NCBI GenBank assembly: GCA_038326325.1
Contig: JBBQJW010000006.1
Coordinates: 98,684-162,683 of the forward strand
Direction of reading: 5' to 3'
DNA length: 64,000 bases
Origin: UBA10324 sp038326325
Lineage (GTDB): Bacteria > Bacteroidota > Bacteroidia > Chitinophagales > UBA10324
The notes under the pieces were generated by a model. The model was not told the DNA's origin, did not search any database, and saw only the letters and a list, made by a program, of their open reading frames with translations. This document shows, piece by piece, positions 9,189-18,480 of this stretch (within the stretch, counting starts at the first letter, position 1; the number at the start of each line of letters is the position of its first letter). Position numbers and translations under genes: made by a program.

Positions 9189-10532
9189 ATGCAACCATTC
9201 ATTGTCATACTTGGAGCGGCGGAAAGCGGAATTGGTGCAGCATTGCTTGCGATGAAGCAGGGTGCAGATGTTTTTGTTTCTGAGAAGGGAGAAATAAAAG
9301 ACAAGTACAAGCAAACGCTGATTGAAAATAATATTCTGTTCGAAGAAGGAAATCACAGCGAAGAAAAAATTTTAAAAGCAACAGAAGTGATCAAGAGTCC
9401 GGGCATCAGTCCGAAAGTTCCATTGATACAGGCAATTAAAGCAAAGGGCATTTCAATTATTTCTGAAATTGAATATGGAGCCCGTTACACCAAATCGCCC
9501 ATCATTGCCATCACAGGTACAAACGGAAAATCAACAACCACTTCACTCGTTCATCACATGTTGACCAAAGCTGGAAAGGATGCAGCATTGGTTGGAAACA
9601 TCGGTTACAGTTTCGCTCGGCAAGTTGCAGAGCGCGATGCTGATTACTATGTTATGGAGATAAGCAGTTTTCAATTGGAAGATTGTTATGATTTCCATCC
9701 GCATATCGCTATGCTGTTAAATATTTCTGAGAATCATTTAGACCGTTACAATTATAAAATTGACGGTTATGCTGCTGCTAAGTTCCGTATTGCTCAAAAT
9801 TTGGCTCAAAAAGACTACTTTATCTATGGAGCCGATAGCTTCTATCTGACATATCGTCTTTCTCAGGAAAATATATCTGCCAAAAAATTACCATTCAGCA
9901 TGGAGCGAAAAATTGCTGAAGGTGCCTACGCCAACAACGAAAAACTTTTCATAAACCAAAACCAAAACACAATAACCATGAACCTTAACCAACTCAGTTT
10001 ACGCGGAAAACACAATGTGTACAATTCAATGGCAGCAGGACTTGCCGCAACTTCTATTGGATTAAAAGAAGGAGACATTAAAGAATCAATGAGCGATTTT
10101 CATTCGCTTGAACATCGCTTGGAAGAAGCAGGATTTAAAAAAGGAATCGTGTACATCAACGATTCAAAAGCAACTAATGTCAATTCAGTATGGTATGCGT
10201 TAGAAAGTATGGAGCAACCTGTAGTCTGGATTGCGGGTGGCGTAGACAAGGGAAATGATTATTCTAAAATTACTGACCTCGTTCGCGAAAAAGTAAAAGC
10301 AATTGTTTGCCTCGGAAAAGACAATCGTAAAATTCATGAGGCATTTTCAAAAGTTGTTGACCTAATTGTAAATACTGAAAGCATGGAAGATGCTGTTCAT
10401 TCAGCGTTACACTTTGCCAATAGCGGCGATGCGGTTTTGCTTTCTCCGGCTTGTGCGAGTTTCGATTTGTTTGAGAACTACGAGGAGCGCGGACAAAAAT
10501 TCAAGCAAGTGGTAAATGCACTTCCTGAATAA
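9189..10532 (+). CDS. murD: UDP-MurNAc-L-alanine:D-glutamate ligase MurD
   Basis: Cytoplasmic ATP-dependent addition of D-glutamate to UDP-MurNAc-Ala. 447 residues. A Rossmann-like N-terminal domain (ILGAAESGIGAA), ATP-binding TGTNGKST at 109-116, EISSFQLE and NISENHLDRY in the central domain, and the C-terminal NDSKATNVNSV and LSPACASFDLFENYEERG motifs. It follows mraY by 7 bp. A 79-bp spacer with one TGTTACA motif separates it from ftsW. Confidence 0.96.
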   Translation: MQPFIVILGAAESGIGAALLAMKQGADVFVSEKGEIKDKYKQTLIENNILFEEGNHSEEKILKATEVIKSPGISPKVPLIQAIKAKGISIISEIEYGARYTKSPIIAITGTNGKSTTTSLVHHMLTKAGKDAALVGNIGYSFARQVAERDADYYVMEISSFQLEDCYDFHPHIAMLLNISENHLDRYNYKIDGYAAAKFRIAQNLAQKDYFIYGADSFYLTYRLSQENISAKKLPFSMERKIAEGAYANNEKLFINQNQNTITMNLNQLSLRGKHNVYNSMAAGLAATSIGLKEGDIKESMSDFHSLEHRLEEAGFKKGIVYINDSKATNVNSVWYALESMEQPVVWIAGGVDKGNDYSKITDLVREKVKAIVCLGKDNRKIHEAFSKVVDLIVNTESMEDAVHSALHFANSGDAVLLSPACASFDLFENYEERGQKFKQVVNALPE

Positions 10533-10611
10533 TATACAACTGTTACATCCGATGCTTATAGCTTAAACATGACAGCTAAGAGCTAATTCCTAATCTTGAA
10601 CATCAAATAAA

Positions 10612-11766
10612 ATGCAAGACATACTCAGCAGAACAAAAGGCGACCGTTTCATATGGTTAATTGTGATTGCGCTCACCATCATTTCGATGCTTGCGGTTTA
10701 TAGTAGCACCGGTTCGCTTGCTTTTAAATATCAAGGTGGAAACACAGAATATTATCTCATAAAGCACTTGGGAATTTTTGCGTTCGGATTATTTCTGATG
10801 TTCGTCGCGCACTTAGTAAATTACAAGTTGTATTCAAAAATCGCTTTGCTCGCTTGGTTGATTTCTATTCCGCTTTTGATTTACACTTTATTTTTCGGAG
10901 TAGAAATCAATGATGCAAAACGATGGCTGACAATTCCTTTCGTGAACATGTCGTTTCAAACTTCCGATTTCGCGAAACTTGTTTTGATAATGTATATGGC
11001 GCGAGTGCTCTCGAAAAAACAAGAAACGATTAAAGATTTTAAAAAAGGATTTCTTCCGGCGATGTTGCCACCGGTAATTACTTGTGCATTGATTGCCCCT
11101 TCAAATTTGTCAACTGCGGCTATACTTTTTGCAACCTGCACTTTATTAATGTTCATTGGAAGAATGAACATGAAATATATTTTTATGATGATGGGCGGCG
11201 GGCTCGTTATGCTGGCGCTGATAATTTTAATTGCCCTCAATACTCCATTCAAAGCACGGGTTTATACCTGGCAATCTCGAATAGAAAATTTTTCGAAAGA
11301 CCCGAAAGGAAGTTACCAGGTGCAGCAAGCAAAAATCGCAATTGCACAAGGTGGATTTTTTGGAAAAGGTCCGGGCAACAGTACACAACGAAATTTTTTA
11401 CCGAGTCCGTACTCTGATTACATTTTTGCAATCGTGCTGGAAGAATACGGAATGTTTGGTGGCTTCGTGATATTGCTGATTTACATTTTGTTCTTGCTGC
11501 GATGTATAAAACTATTTGTCAAATGCCCGGGAGCATTCGGAGCATTTCTCGCTGTCGGATTAAGTTTTGCGTTGGTGATTCAGGCAATGATTAACATGGC
11601 GGTCGTTACAAATCTGTTACCTGTAACAGGTGTAACACTTCCGTTGATTAGCATGGGCGGAACATCGTTGTGGTTCACGAGTCTCGCTATCGGTATAATA
11701 TTAAGCGTGAGTCGATTTGTTGAGCAGGAAGAGAACGGAGCTAAAGCGGAAGTTGAAAGTGAGTAG
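10612..11766 (+). CDS. ftsW: SEDS glycosyltransferase FtsW
   Basis: Membrane peptidoglycan polymerase that works with FtsI at the septum. 384 residues with about nine to ten hydrophobic segments. SEDS signatures include LAVYSSTGSLAF near the N-terminus, GPGNSTQRNFLPSPYSDYIFA in the large periplasmic loop region, and NLLPVTGVTLPLISMGGTSL near the C-terminus. Normal length. Its 3' region holds two adjoining TGTAACA motifs (around 11620-11637) encoded within the conserved PVTGVTLP. Confidence 0.95.
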   Translation: MQDILSRTKGDRFIWLIVIALTIISMLAVYSSTGSLAFKYQGGNTEYYLIKHLGIFAFGLFLMFVAHLVNYKLYSKIALLAWLISIPLLIYTLFFGVEINDAKRWLTIPFVNMSFQTSDFAKLVLIMYMARVLSKKQETIKDFKKGFLPAMLPPVITCALIAPSNLSTAAILFATCTLLMFIGRMNMKYIFMMMGGGLVMLALIILIALNTPFKARVYTWQSRIENFSKDPKGSYQVQQAKIAIAQGGFFGKGPGNSTQRNFLPSPYSDYIFAIVLEEYGMFGGFVILLIYILFLLRCIKLFVKCPGAFGAFLAVGLSFALVIQAMINMAVVTNLLPVTGVTLPLISMGGTSLWFTSLAIGIILSVSRFVEQEENGAKAEVESE

Positions 11767-11865
11767 TGTTCAGCTTGCAGTAGACGGTATGCGGTTGGCG
11801 GATTTATTCTCTAATGAAAACTGCAATTCAATTTTTAATCTTTCATTTTTTATTTTTCATTTTTC

Positions 11866-12957
11866 ATGAAAGTAATTATCAGCGGTGGCGGAACAGGCGG
11901 ACATATTTTTCCTGCTGTCGCCATTGCAAATGCAATTAAAAATCGCCTCGGAGATAAAGCGGAAATATTATTTATCGGAGCTGAAGGCAGAATGGAAATG
12001 GAAAAAGTTCCCGCCGCGGGTTACAAGATTATCGGTTTACCGATTGCGGGATTACAACGGAAATTAGATTTGAAAAATTTTATTCTCCCATTCAAAGTGC
12101 TGAACAGTTTATTGAAGGCAAGTAAAATTATTTCGTCTTTCAAACCTGATGTTGTTGTTGGTGTAGGTGGTTATGCAAGTGGCCCGGTTATATTCGCTGC
12201 TTCGATGCAAGGAATTCCAACGCTGATACAGGAACAAAATTCTTTTGCAGGAATCACTAACAAAATACTGGGAAGAAGAGCGAAGAAAATTTGTGTTGCT
12301 TATGAGGGGATGGAAAAATTTTTCAGCGCGAATAAAATTATACTCACTGGAAACCCTGTGAGAAGAGATGTTACACAACAAGCGCACACAAAAGAAGAAG
12401 CACTGAATTTTTTTCAACTGCAACCAAACCAAAAAACAATTTTAGTGATTGGCGGAAGTTTAGGAGCAAGAACAATTAATGAATCTATTGCTCAGCATAT
12501 TTCTTCTTTCAAAGAAAATAATATTCAACTCATCTGGCAAACCGGAAAATCGTATTTCGGAAAGGCAAAAGAAACTGTAACAGATTCAGATGGAGTAAAA
12601 GTTTTTGATTTTATCAATCGAATGGACATGGCTTATGCTGCTGCTGATTTAGTTATTAGTCGTGCCGGTGCGCTTAGTATTTCTGAGTTGTGTGTTTTAG
12701 GAAAAGCAACTGTGTTGGTTCCATCGCCCAATGTATCGGAAGACCATCAGACGAAAAATGCAATGGCTTTGGTAAATAAAAATGCTGCTGTGCTGGTGAA
12801 AGATGTAGAAGCAAAAAATAATCTGGTGTCGACTGCATTATCAATTATTGAGAATGAAAATCAATTGAGCGAGTTGCGGAAAAACAGTATTCAATTAGCG
12901 AAGGCAGGTGCTGATGAAAGAATTTGCGATGAGATTATGAAATTACTCAAACACTAA
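11866..12957 (+). CDS. murG: Lipid II synthase MurG
   Basis: Peripheral membrane GT-B glycosyltransferase that adds GlcNAc to lipid I. 363 residues. The glycine-rich GGGTGGHIFPAVA loop starts at residue 7. GVGGYASGPV and QEQNSFAGITNK follow in the acceptor domain, then VIGGSLGARTIN and the UDP-GlcNAc site SRAGALSISEL. The 99-bp spacer before it ends in an A/T run of repeated 'TTTTTCAT' units leading directly into the ATG, a spacer style seen repeatedly in this window. Confidence 0.96.
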   Translation: MKVIISGGGTGGHIFPAVAIANAIKNRLGDKAEILFIGAEGRMEMEKVPAAGYKIIGLPIAGLQRKLDLKNFILPFKVLNSLLKASKIISSFKPDVVVGVGGYASGPVIFAASMQGIPTLIQEQNSFAGITNKILGRRAKKICVAYEGMEKFFSANKIILTGNPVRRDVTQQAHTKEEALNFFQLQPNQKTILVIGGSLGARTINESIAQHISSFKENNIQLIWQTGKSYFGKAKETVTDSDGVKVFDFINRMDMAYAAADLVISRAGALSISELCVLGKATVLVPSPNVSEDHQTKNAMALVNKNAAVLVKDVEAKNNLVSTALSIIENENQLSELRKNSIQLAKAGADERICDEIMKLLKH

Positions 12958-12997
12958 AAGTGATATTGTTGCTTTTCTTTGCAGCGCAATTTCCTGA

Positions 12998-14362
12998 ATG
13001 AAAAACCTCTCTGAAATAAAAAGTATTTACCTCATCGGTATTGGTGGAATCGGTATGAGCGCTTTGGCTCGTTACTTCAATAATCGAGGTGTAAAAATTT
13101 CAGGTTACGATAAAACTCCTTCTTCGCTCACTGATGAATTGCAATTGGAGGGAATCGAAATTCATTTCGAAGAAAATATTTCGCTCCTGCCAAAAGAAAT
13201 TGATTTAGTGGTTTACACACCTGCAGTTCCAAACGAACATGTAGAGTTGGTTTACTTCCGGAAAAATAATTATGATGTAATCAAGCGCTCTGATTTGTTA
13301 GAGGAAGTCACAAAGGATGCATTCACCATTGCGGTTGCTGGCACACATGGAAAGACAACCACCACAAGTATGATTGCGCACTTGCTGAAATCATCCGGTT
13401 ACGATTGCACTGCTTTTCTCGGGGGAATCACTGTGAATTACAACACGAATTTTCTTTCCGGAAAAAATAATGTGATAGTTGTTGAAGCGGATGAGTACGA
13501 CAGAAGTTTTTTAAAACTGCATCCAGATATTTCAATTATTACTTCGGCCGACCCCGACCATTTAGATATTTACGGAACAGGAGAGGAAGTTGTAAAATCA
13601 TTTATTGACTTTGCCCATCAGCTAAAAAAGGATGGCAGTTTAATTGTGAAACATGAATTACCATTTCGGAATTCATTGCATGAGTTGAAAAATTTCTCTT
13701 ATTCGGTTTACGATTACGAAGCTGATTTCACCTGCACGAATGAAAATCTGTTGAACGGAACTTTTCAGTTCGATGTGATTGCAGGAGAAAATACTATCAA
13801 CGAAATTCATCTTGGTGTTGGCGGAATGCACAATGTAGAAAATGCAGTTGCAGCCGCAGCAGTTGGAATGCTTTTAAAAATCTCTCCGCAAAAAATTCGT
13901 GAAGGACTTGAAAGTTTCAAAGGAGTGAAGCGTCGTTTTGAATACATCATTCAACGAGAGGATTTAGTTTTCATTGACGATTACGCACACCATCCAAATG
14001 AGATAAAAGCATTTCTTACTGCAGTGCGCGAAATATTTCCCGATAAAAAAATCACCTGCATATTTCAACCCCATTTATTTTCTCGCACCAGAGATTTCGC
14101 TGATGAGTTTGCCGCAACACTTTCTCTCGCGCACGATGTTTTCCTTTTACCGATTTATCCTGCGAGAGAAGAACCGATTCCGGGTGTTACATCTCAAATG
14201 ATTGCAGATAAAATGGAAGGAGTGAATGTGAATGTAACAGAAAAGCAGGGCTTGATTCGGGCACTTGATATAAGTAAACCTGAAGTGATTGTAACAGTCG
14301 GCGCAGGCGACATTGACCAGTTAATTGAGCCGATAAAAAGTTTTTACGAGCGTACTGCCTAA
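12998..14362 (+). CDS. murC: UDP-MurNAc:L-alanine ligase MurC
   Basis: Cytoplasmic ligase adding L-alanine to UDP-MurNAc. 454 residues. N-terminal dinucleotide-fold motif GIGGIGMSALARYF (about 14-27), ATP loop AGTHGKTTTTSM (about 114-125), EADEYDRSF, SADPDHLDIY, and C-terminal DDYAHHPNEI and FQPHLFSRT. Lies between murG and ftsQ as usual in Bacteroidota, which lack murB and ddl at this place. Confidence 0.96.
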   Translation: MKNLSEIKSIYLIGIGGIGMSALARYFNNRGVKISGYDKTPSSLTDELQLEGIEIHFEENISLLPKEIDLVVYTPAVPNEHVELVYFRKNNYDVIKRSDLLEEVTKDAFTIAVAGTHGKTTTTSMIAHLLKSSGYDCTAFLGGITVNYNTNFLSGKNNVIVVEADEYDRSFLKLHPDISIITSADPDHLDIYGTGEEVVKSFIDFAHQLKKDGSLIVKHELPFRNSLHELKNFSYSVYDYEADFTCTNENLLNGTFQFDVIAGENTINEIHLGVGGMHNVENAVAAAAVGMLLKISPQKIREGLESFKGVKRRFEYIIQREDLVFIDDYAHHPNEIKAFLTAVREIFPDKKITCIFQPHLFSRTRDFADEFAATLSLAHDVFLLPIYPAREEPIPGVTSQMIADKMEGVNVNVTEKQGLIRALDISKPEVIVTVGAGDIDQLIEPIKSFYERTA

Positions 14363-14399
14363 AAAAATCAACTATGTGATGTATTGATGTGCAATACAA

Positions 14400-15287
14400 T
14401 TGCGTTCACTCAAGGTGTATAAAAATACTTTAGTGCGCGTGAAAAAGAAATTGCAGAAATTAAAACCCATTTTACGAATTGCAGGATACTGCTCTGTCGC
14501 ATTGGTGTTTCTGATTATTTCGGTTGCTGCAATTAATCATCAGCAAAATATTCCATGCGCTGATTATAAAATTCATATCAATACTGAAAACGGGATTTTC
14601 TTTTTGGATGAGAACGATGTGAATCAGATTATCCGCGATAATAATTATGCTTCGCGAAAAGGAACTGCCTCGGGAGAAATTGATTACAATCGTTTAGAAA
14701 GAGTAATTGAGAATAATCCTTACGCCGAAAAATCTGAAATCATTTTATCGCCGAATGGCGAAGTGAATGTGGATGTTACACCTCGCCTTCCGATTGTGCG
14801 TGTTATTAACAGAAACGGTGTTGGCTTTTACATTGACAAACAAGGGAAGAAGCTTCCACTCTCTGATAAATTCGCGGCGCGTGTTCCGGTCGCTACCGGA
14901 AACATTTCTGATTCAGGATTGAACGAAGATTTTTCTGACTCTGCACAAACAAATAAAATTTTTCAATTGGCATCATTCATTTATTCAGATTCGTTACTTA
15001 ATCCTTTAGTTGAGCAGATTTATATCACTGATGAAAATGAATTTGAACTGGTTCCTAAAATCGGAAATCACATTATCATTCTTGGCGACATCAATAACCT
15101 CAAAGAGAAAACAGAAAAGCTATTCTCGTTTTATCGCGATGGATTAAGTCATGTGGGATGGCAGCAGTATAGTGTTGTCAATTTAAAATTTAAGAACCAG
15201 GTGTATGCAACGCGCAGAGATGTTACACTTAAGAAATTAATTACTGAACCCGTTGCTGCAAAAACTGACTCAACCAAACTGAACTAA
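14400..15287 (+). CDS. ftsQ: Cell division protein FtsQ
   Basis: Bitopic division protein linking FtsB/FtsL to the divisome. 295 residues. A basic cytoplasmic tail, one transmembrane segment (about 28-46, AGYCSVALVFLIISVAAIN), a POTRA-like domain starting about residue 55 (CADYKIHINTENGIFF) and an FtsQ/DivIB domain. The start taken here is a TTG at 14400, giving the expected tail; no in-frame ATG precedes the membrane segment. Identified by position between murC and ftsA and by topology. Confidence 0.9.
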   Translation: MRSLKVYKNTLVRVKKKLQKLKPILRIAGYCSVALVFLIISVAAINHQQNIPCADYKIHINTENGIFFLDENDVNQIIRDNNYASRKGTASGEIDYNRLERVIENNPYAEKSEIILSPNGEVNVDVTPRLPIVRVINRNGVGFYIDKQGKKLPLSDKFAARVPVATGNISDSGLNEDFSDSAQTNKIFQLASFIYSDSLLNPLVEQIYITDENEFELVPKIGNHIIILGDINNLKEKTEKLFSFYRDGLSHVGWQQYSVVNLKFKNQVYATRRDVTLKKLITEPVAAKTDSTKLN

Positions 15288-15298
15288 CCAAACATAAA

Positions 15299-16672
15299 AT
15301 GATTAACGCACAGGAATTTATTGTCGGGCTCGACATAGGCACAACTAAGATTTGTGTTTTAGTAGGACGGAAAAACGAACACGGGAAAATTGAAATTGTA
15401 GGAATCGGGAAATCGGATTCGCACGGCGTGATGCGCGGTGTGGTTTCGAACATTGATAAAACTGTTGACTCAATTAAGAAGGCAGTAAAGGAAGCTGAAG
15501 ACAGCAGCGGTGTTGAAATCAGAAATGTGTATGTCGGCATTGCCGGTCAGCACATTCGCAGTATGCAGCATCGCGGACAATTGCTTCGCAACAATGCTGA
15601 AACAGAAATTACTGTTGACGAAATAAAAAAACTGATTCAGGATATGCGCCGTCTGGCTGTTCCTGCAGGCGACCGCATTATTGATTCTCTTCCACAGGAA
15701 TTTATTGTTGACAATGAATTAGGAATTAAAGACCCTGTTGGAATGTGCGGCGCGAAAGTCGAAGCAGATTTTCACATCATCACAGGTCAGGTAAGTGCAA
15801 TACAAAATATTCGCAAGTGCATTGAGAAAGCGGGATTGAATCTGGTTGAAATGTTTTTAGAACCACATGCTTCTTCATGTGCAGTGTTGAGTGAAGATGA
15901 AAAGGAAGCCGGTGTTGCGTTGGTTGATATTGGTGGAGGAACTTCTGACATTGCGATTTTCCAGGATGGAATTATTCGTCACACCTGCGTGATTCCATTT
16001 GGTGGAAACATTATTACTGAAGATATAAAAGATGGTTGTCAGGTAATGCGCGCTCATGCCGAGTTGCTGAAAGTGCGCTTCGGCTCTGCGTTAGAGCAGG
16101 AAACACAAGACAATCAGGTGGTAAGTATTCCGGGGTTAAGAGGAAGAGAGCCACGCGAAATTTCAGTTCGTAATCTTTCGCGCATCATACAGGCACGCAT
16201 GGAAGAGATGATTGAAATGATTGATGCAGAAATTTTTTCTTCCGGTTTCAAACACAAACTCATTGCAGGAATTGTATTGACAGGCGGAGGCTCATACATG
16301 AAACATCTTGTGCAGTTAGTACAATTTAAAACAGCGATGGATGCGCGGATCGGACTACCAACTGAACATCTGGCTTCAGTAAAAGTGGACCAGTTAAAGC
16401 ATCCGATGTTCTCGACCGGTGTCGGATTAATTCTGAAAGGCATTGACGATTACGAAGAAAAAGAAAGAGAACAATCAGTGCTGACAGAAAGAAGAAAAGA
16501 AGAAATTCTTTCGCAGACAAATGTGCCAATTGTGAAAGTTGCAGAACCTGTTCATGAAGTAGTGGAAGAAGTAGAACAGAAACCACGCAAAAATATTTTC
16601 AACGGAATACTGAAAAGCGTAAAAGAGATTTTCAGTGAAGAGGTGGACGAAAATTTCGGAAGTAAAAGTTAA
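15299..16672 (+). CDS. ftsA: Cell division protein FtsA
   Basis: Actin-like ATPase that tethers FtsZ to the membrane. 457 residues. Phosphate 1 motif IVGLDIGTTKICVLVG near the N-terminus, then the 1C (SHS2) domain, phosphate 2 VALVDIGGGTSDIAIF (about 202-217) and the adenosine motif IVLTGGGSYM. A long charged linker (about 385-440) leads to a C-terminal helix (IFNGILKSVKEIFSEE) that fits the membrane-targeting amphipathic helix. ftsZ follows after 37 bp. Notably free of TGTWACA motifs. Confidence 0.95.
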   Translation: MINAQEFIVGLDIGTTKICVLVGRKNEHGKIEIVGIGKSDSHGVMRGVVSNIDKTVDSIKKAVKEAEDSSGVEIRNVYVGIAGQHIRSMQHRGQLLRNNAETEITVDEIKKLIQDMRRLAVPAGDRIIDSLPQEFIVDNELGIKDPVGMCGAKVEADFHIITGQVSAIQNIRKCIEKAGLNLVEMFLEPHASSCAVLSEDEKEAGVALVDIGGGTSDIAIFQDGIIRHTCVIPFGGNIITEDIKDGCQVMRAHAELLKVRFGSALEQETQDNQVVSIPGLRGREPREISVRNLSRIIQARMEEMIEMIDAEIFSSGFKHKLIAGIVLTGGGSYMKHLVQLVQFKTAMDARIGLPTEHLASVKVDQLKHPMFSTGVGLILKGIDDYEEKEREQSVLTERRKEEILSQTNVPIVKVAEPVHEVVEEVEQKPRKNIFNGILKSVKEIFSEEVDENFGSKS

Positions 16673-16709
16673 TCAATCAAAAAAATAAAAAACTAAAACA
16701 TAAAAGTTT

Positions 16710-18200
16710 ATGAGTATTCAATTCGATGTGCCAACAACAAAAACTTCCATCATCAAAGTAATTGGTGTGGGCGGCGGCGGCGGCAATGCGGTGAATCACA
16801 TGTTCCGTCAGGGAATTGTGGGAGTAAATTTTGTGGTGTGTAACACCGACCAGCAGGCGCTCGATTTAAGCCCTGTTCCATTTAAAATTCAGTTGGGAAA
16901 TAATATCTCTCAAGGTCGCGGTGCGGGCATGAACCCTGAAGTTGGAAAGCGCGCAACCATTGAGGCATTGGATGAAGTAATGAAGGTGCTGGAAGACAAT
17001 ACGAAAATGGTTTTCATTACTGCAGGAATGGGAAAAGGAACCGGAACCGGTGGCGCTCCTGTGATTGCGAAGGCGGCGAAAGAATTAGGAATTTTGACTG
17101 TGGGATTGGTGACTACACCATTCGGTGCTGAAGGTCCACGCCGTTTTAATCAGGCGAATGATGGTATTAACGAATTGAAAAATTATGTTGACACCATTCT
17201 TGTAATCAGTAACGATAAGTTGCGCGAAGTATATGGCAACTTAAAACTCAGCGATGCATTCTCTCATGCTGATAGTATTCTTTGCAATGCGGCAAGAAGT
17301 ATTGCAGAAATTATTACAGTGCCCGGTTATGTGAATGTGGATTTTGAAGATGTGAATACTGTAATGCGCGACAGTGGTGTTGCGATTATGGGAACTGCGC
17401 AAGCAGAAGGAGAAGACCGTGCAGAGCGCGCCATTGAAAGTGCATTGAACTCTCCGTTGCTCAACGACAACCAGATTAAGGGAGCGAAAAATATTTTGCT
17501 GAATGTTACATCAGGTGAAGAAGAAGTTACACTTGATGAAATCAGCAACATCACTGAATATATTCAGAGCCAGGCAGGATACGATTCAAATATCATCTGG
17601 GGGAACTGCCACAACCCTGCATTGGGAAAAGCAATCAGTGTAACAATTATTGCAACCGGTTTCGAATCACAAACTTTCGGACGGAATGATGCTGCTCAAC
17701 GCAAACAAAAACTTTCATTGGAAGGAAATAACATTCCGCAAGCTGCTGATGGTAATGTTCGTGAAATTAACCGCCCTTCAATATTAACAAAACCTGCTGC
17801 TGAATCGCTGATTGAAAATGAAATTGAACTGGCGCCAACTGTTACAGGCACTGTTACATCAGAACCTGCTATGGCATCGGAAGAAAATTTAGAAGGTCAG
17901 ATGCGATTGATTACGAAGGAAGCAAAAGAAGAAAACACTTTTGTGGATGATGCAGGATTGTCGCACGACGAGAAAATGCGCCGCATTCAAAAGCTGCGTG
18001 GCCTGAGCATGAACAAAGGCGAAGCACTTTCTGAATTGGAAAAAGAACCTGCATACAAAAGAAGAAACCTGAATCTGAAAGACATACCGCACAGTTCGGA
18101 GCAAAACATCAGCACTTTGTATTTGAGCGACAGTGCGGATGGTAAACACGAATTGAAAAAGAATAACTCCTTCCTTCACGGACACGATAAGGTGGATTGA
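16710..18200 (+). CDS. ftsZ: Cell division GTPase FtsZ with long C-terminal linker
   Basis: Tubulin-like GTPase that forms the Z-ring. 496 residues. GTP-binding VGGGGGNAVNHM (about 20-31), T4 signature region GMGKGTGTGG (106-115; a lysine stands where many species have glycine), and NDKLREVY, followed by the T7 region. The folded core ends about residue 325. A further 170 or so residues form a charged, low-complexity linker and tail, about twice the usual length. This linker holds two TGTTACA motifs encoding VT pairs (PTVTGTVTSE). Last gene of the cluster; a hairpin terminator follows. Confidence 0.97.
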   Translation: MSIQFDVPTTKTSIIKVIGVGGGGGNAVNHMFRQGIVGVNFVVCNTDQQALDLSPVPFKIQLGNNISQGRGAGMNPEVGKRATIEALDEVMKVLEDNTKMVFITAGMGKGTGTGGAPVIAKAAKELGILTVGLVTTPFGAEGPRRFNQANDGINELKNYVDTILVISNDKLREVYGNLKLSDAFSHADSILCNAARSIAEIITVPGYVNVDFEDVNTVMRDSGVAIMGTAQAEGEDRAERAIESALNSPLLNDNQIKGAKNILLNVTSGEEEVTLDEISNITEYIQSQAGYDSNIIWGNCHNPALGKAISVTIIATGFESQTFGRNDAAQRKQKLSLEGNNIPQAADGNVREINRPSILTKPAAESLIENEIELAPTVTGTVTSEPAMASEENLEGQMRLITKEAKEENTFVDDAGLSHDEKMRRIQKLRGLSMNKGEALSELEKEPAYKRRNLNLKDIPHSSEQNISTLYLSDSADGKHELKKNNSFLHGHDKVD

Positions 18201-18310
18201 TAAAATGCAGTCCTAAGTCAATAGTCATTAGTCCTCATTAGCAATTCTCAGGACTAAGTGCTAAAGACAAAGGACTTAAAGAGGACCCATTATGTGGGTT
18301 TTGGTTTGGT

Positions 18311-18346
18311 AAGTCCCGACATGCTGCGAAGCCTGCGGGACTTTTT
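18311..18346 (+). terminator. Rho-independent terminator after ftsZ
   Basis: The arms AAGTCCCG (18311-18318) and CGGGACTT (18336-18343) form a stem around a loop that can itself pair weakly, followed by a T run (CTTTTTATTTT). It lies about 110 bp after the ftsZ stop. Between them is a degenerate repeat of AGTCCTAAGT / AGGACTAAGT-like words (18210-18275), a spacer style common in this lineage. Confidence 0.8.
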
Positions 18347-18361
18347 ATTTTGAAGCGGTTT

Positions 18362-18421
18362 TATTGTGGTAACAGATTCAACACATAAAATAGTTTTGTG
18401 CCTTCCGCATTTTATAATCTC
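18362..18421 (-). pseudogene. Decayed C-terminal remnant of a DUF6340-type lipoprotein gene
   Basis: About 60 bp read on the minus strand align to the last 20 codons of the intact gene at 28468-29442 with roughly 80% identity by eye and one 1-bp deletion. The remnant reads DYKMRKAQNY, then after the frameshift YVLNLLPQ and a TAA stop; the intact gene reads DYKVRKARNY LYVLNHLPQ stop. Most differences are at third codon positions. No similarity is visible further upstream. It may be the scar of a rearrangement that placed the T9SS array next to ftsZ. Confidence 0.65.
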
Positions 18422-18480
18422 AATTCACATTCGAAAGGAAAAATTAGTTTTAACTTTCTCTCCTCAATAATACTTTGCTG

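Noticed and set aside
18391..18398. TAGTTTTG as -10 box for the T9SS array
   Set aside because: It matches TAnnTTTG but lies inside the decayed DUF6340-type fragment, and no TTTG lies 19-20 bp upstream.
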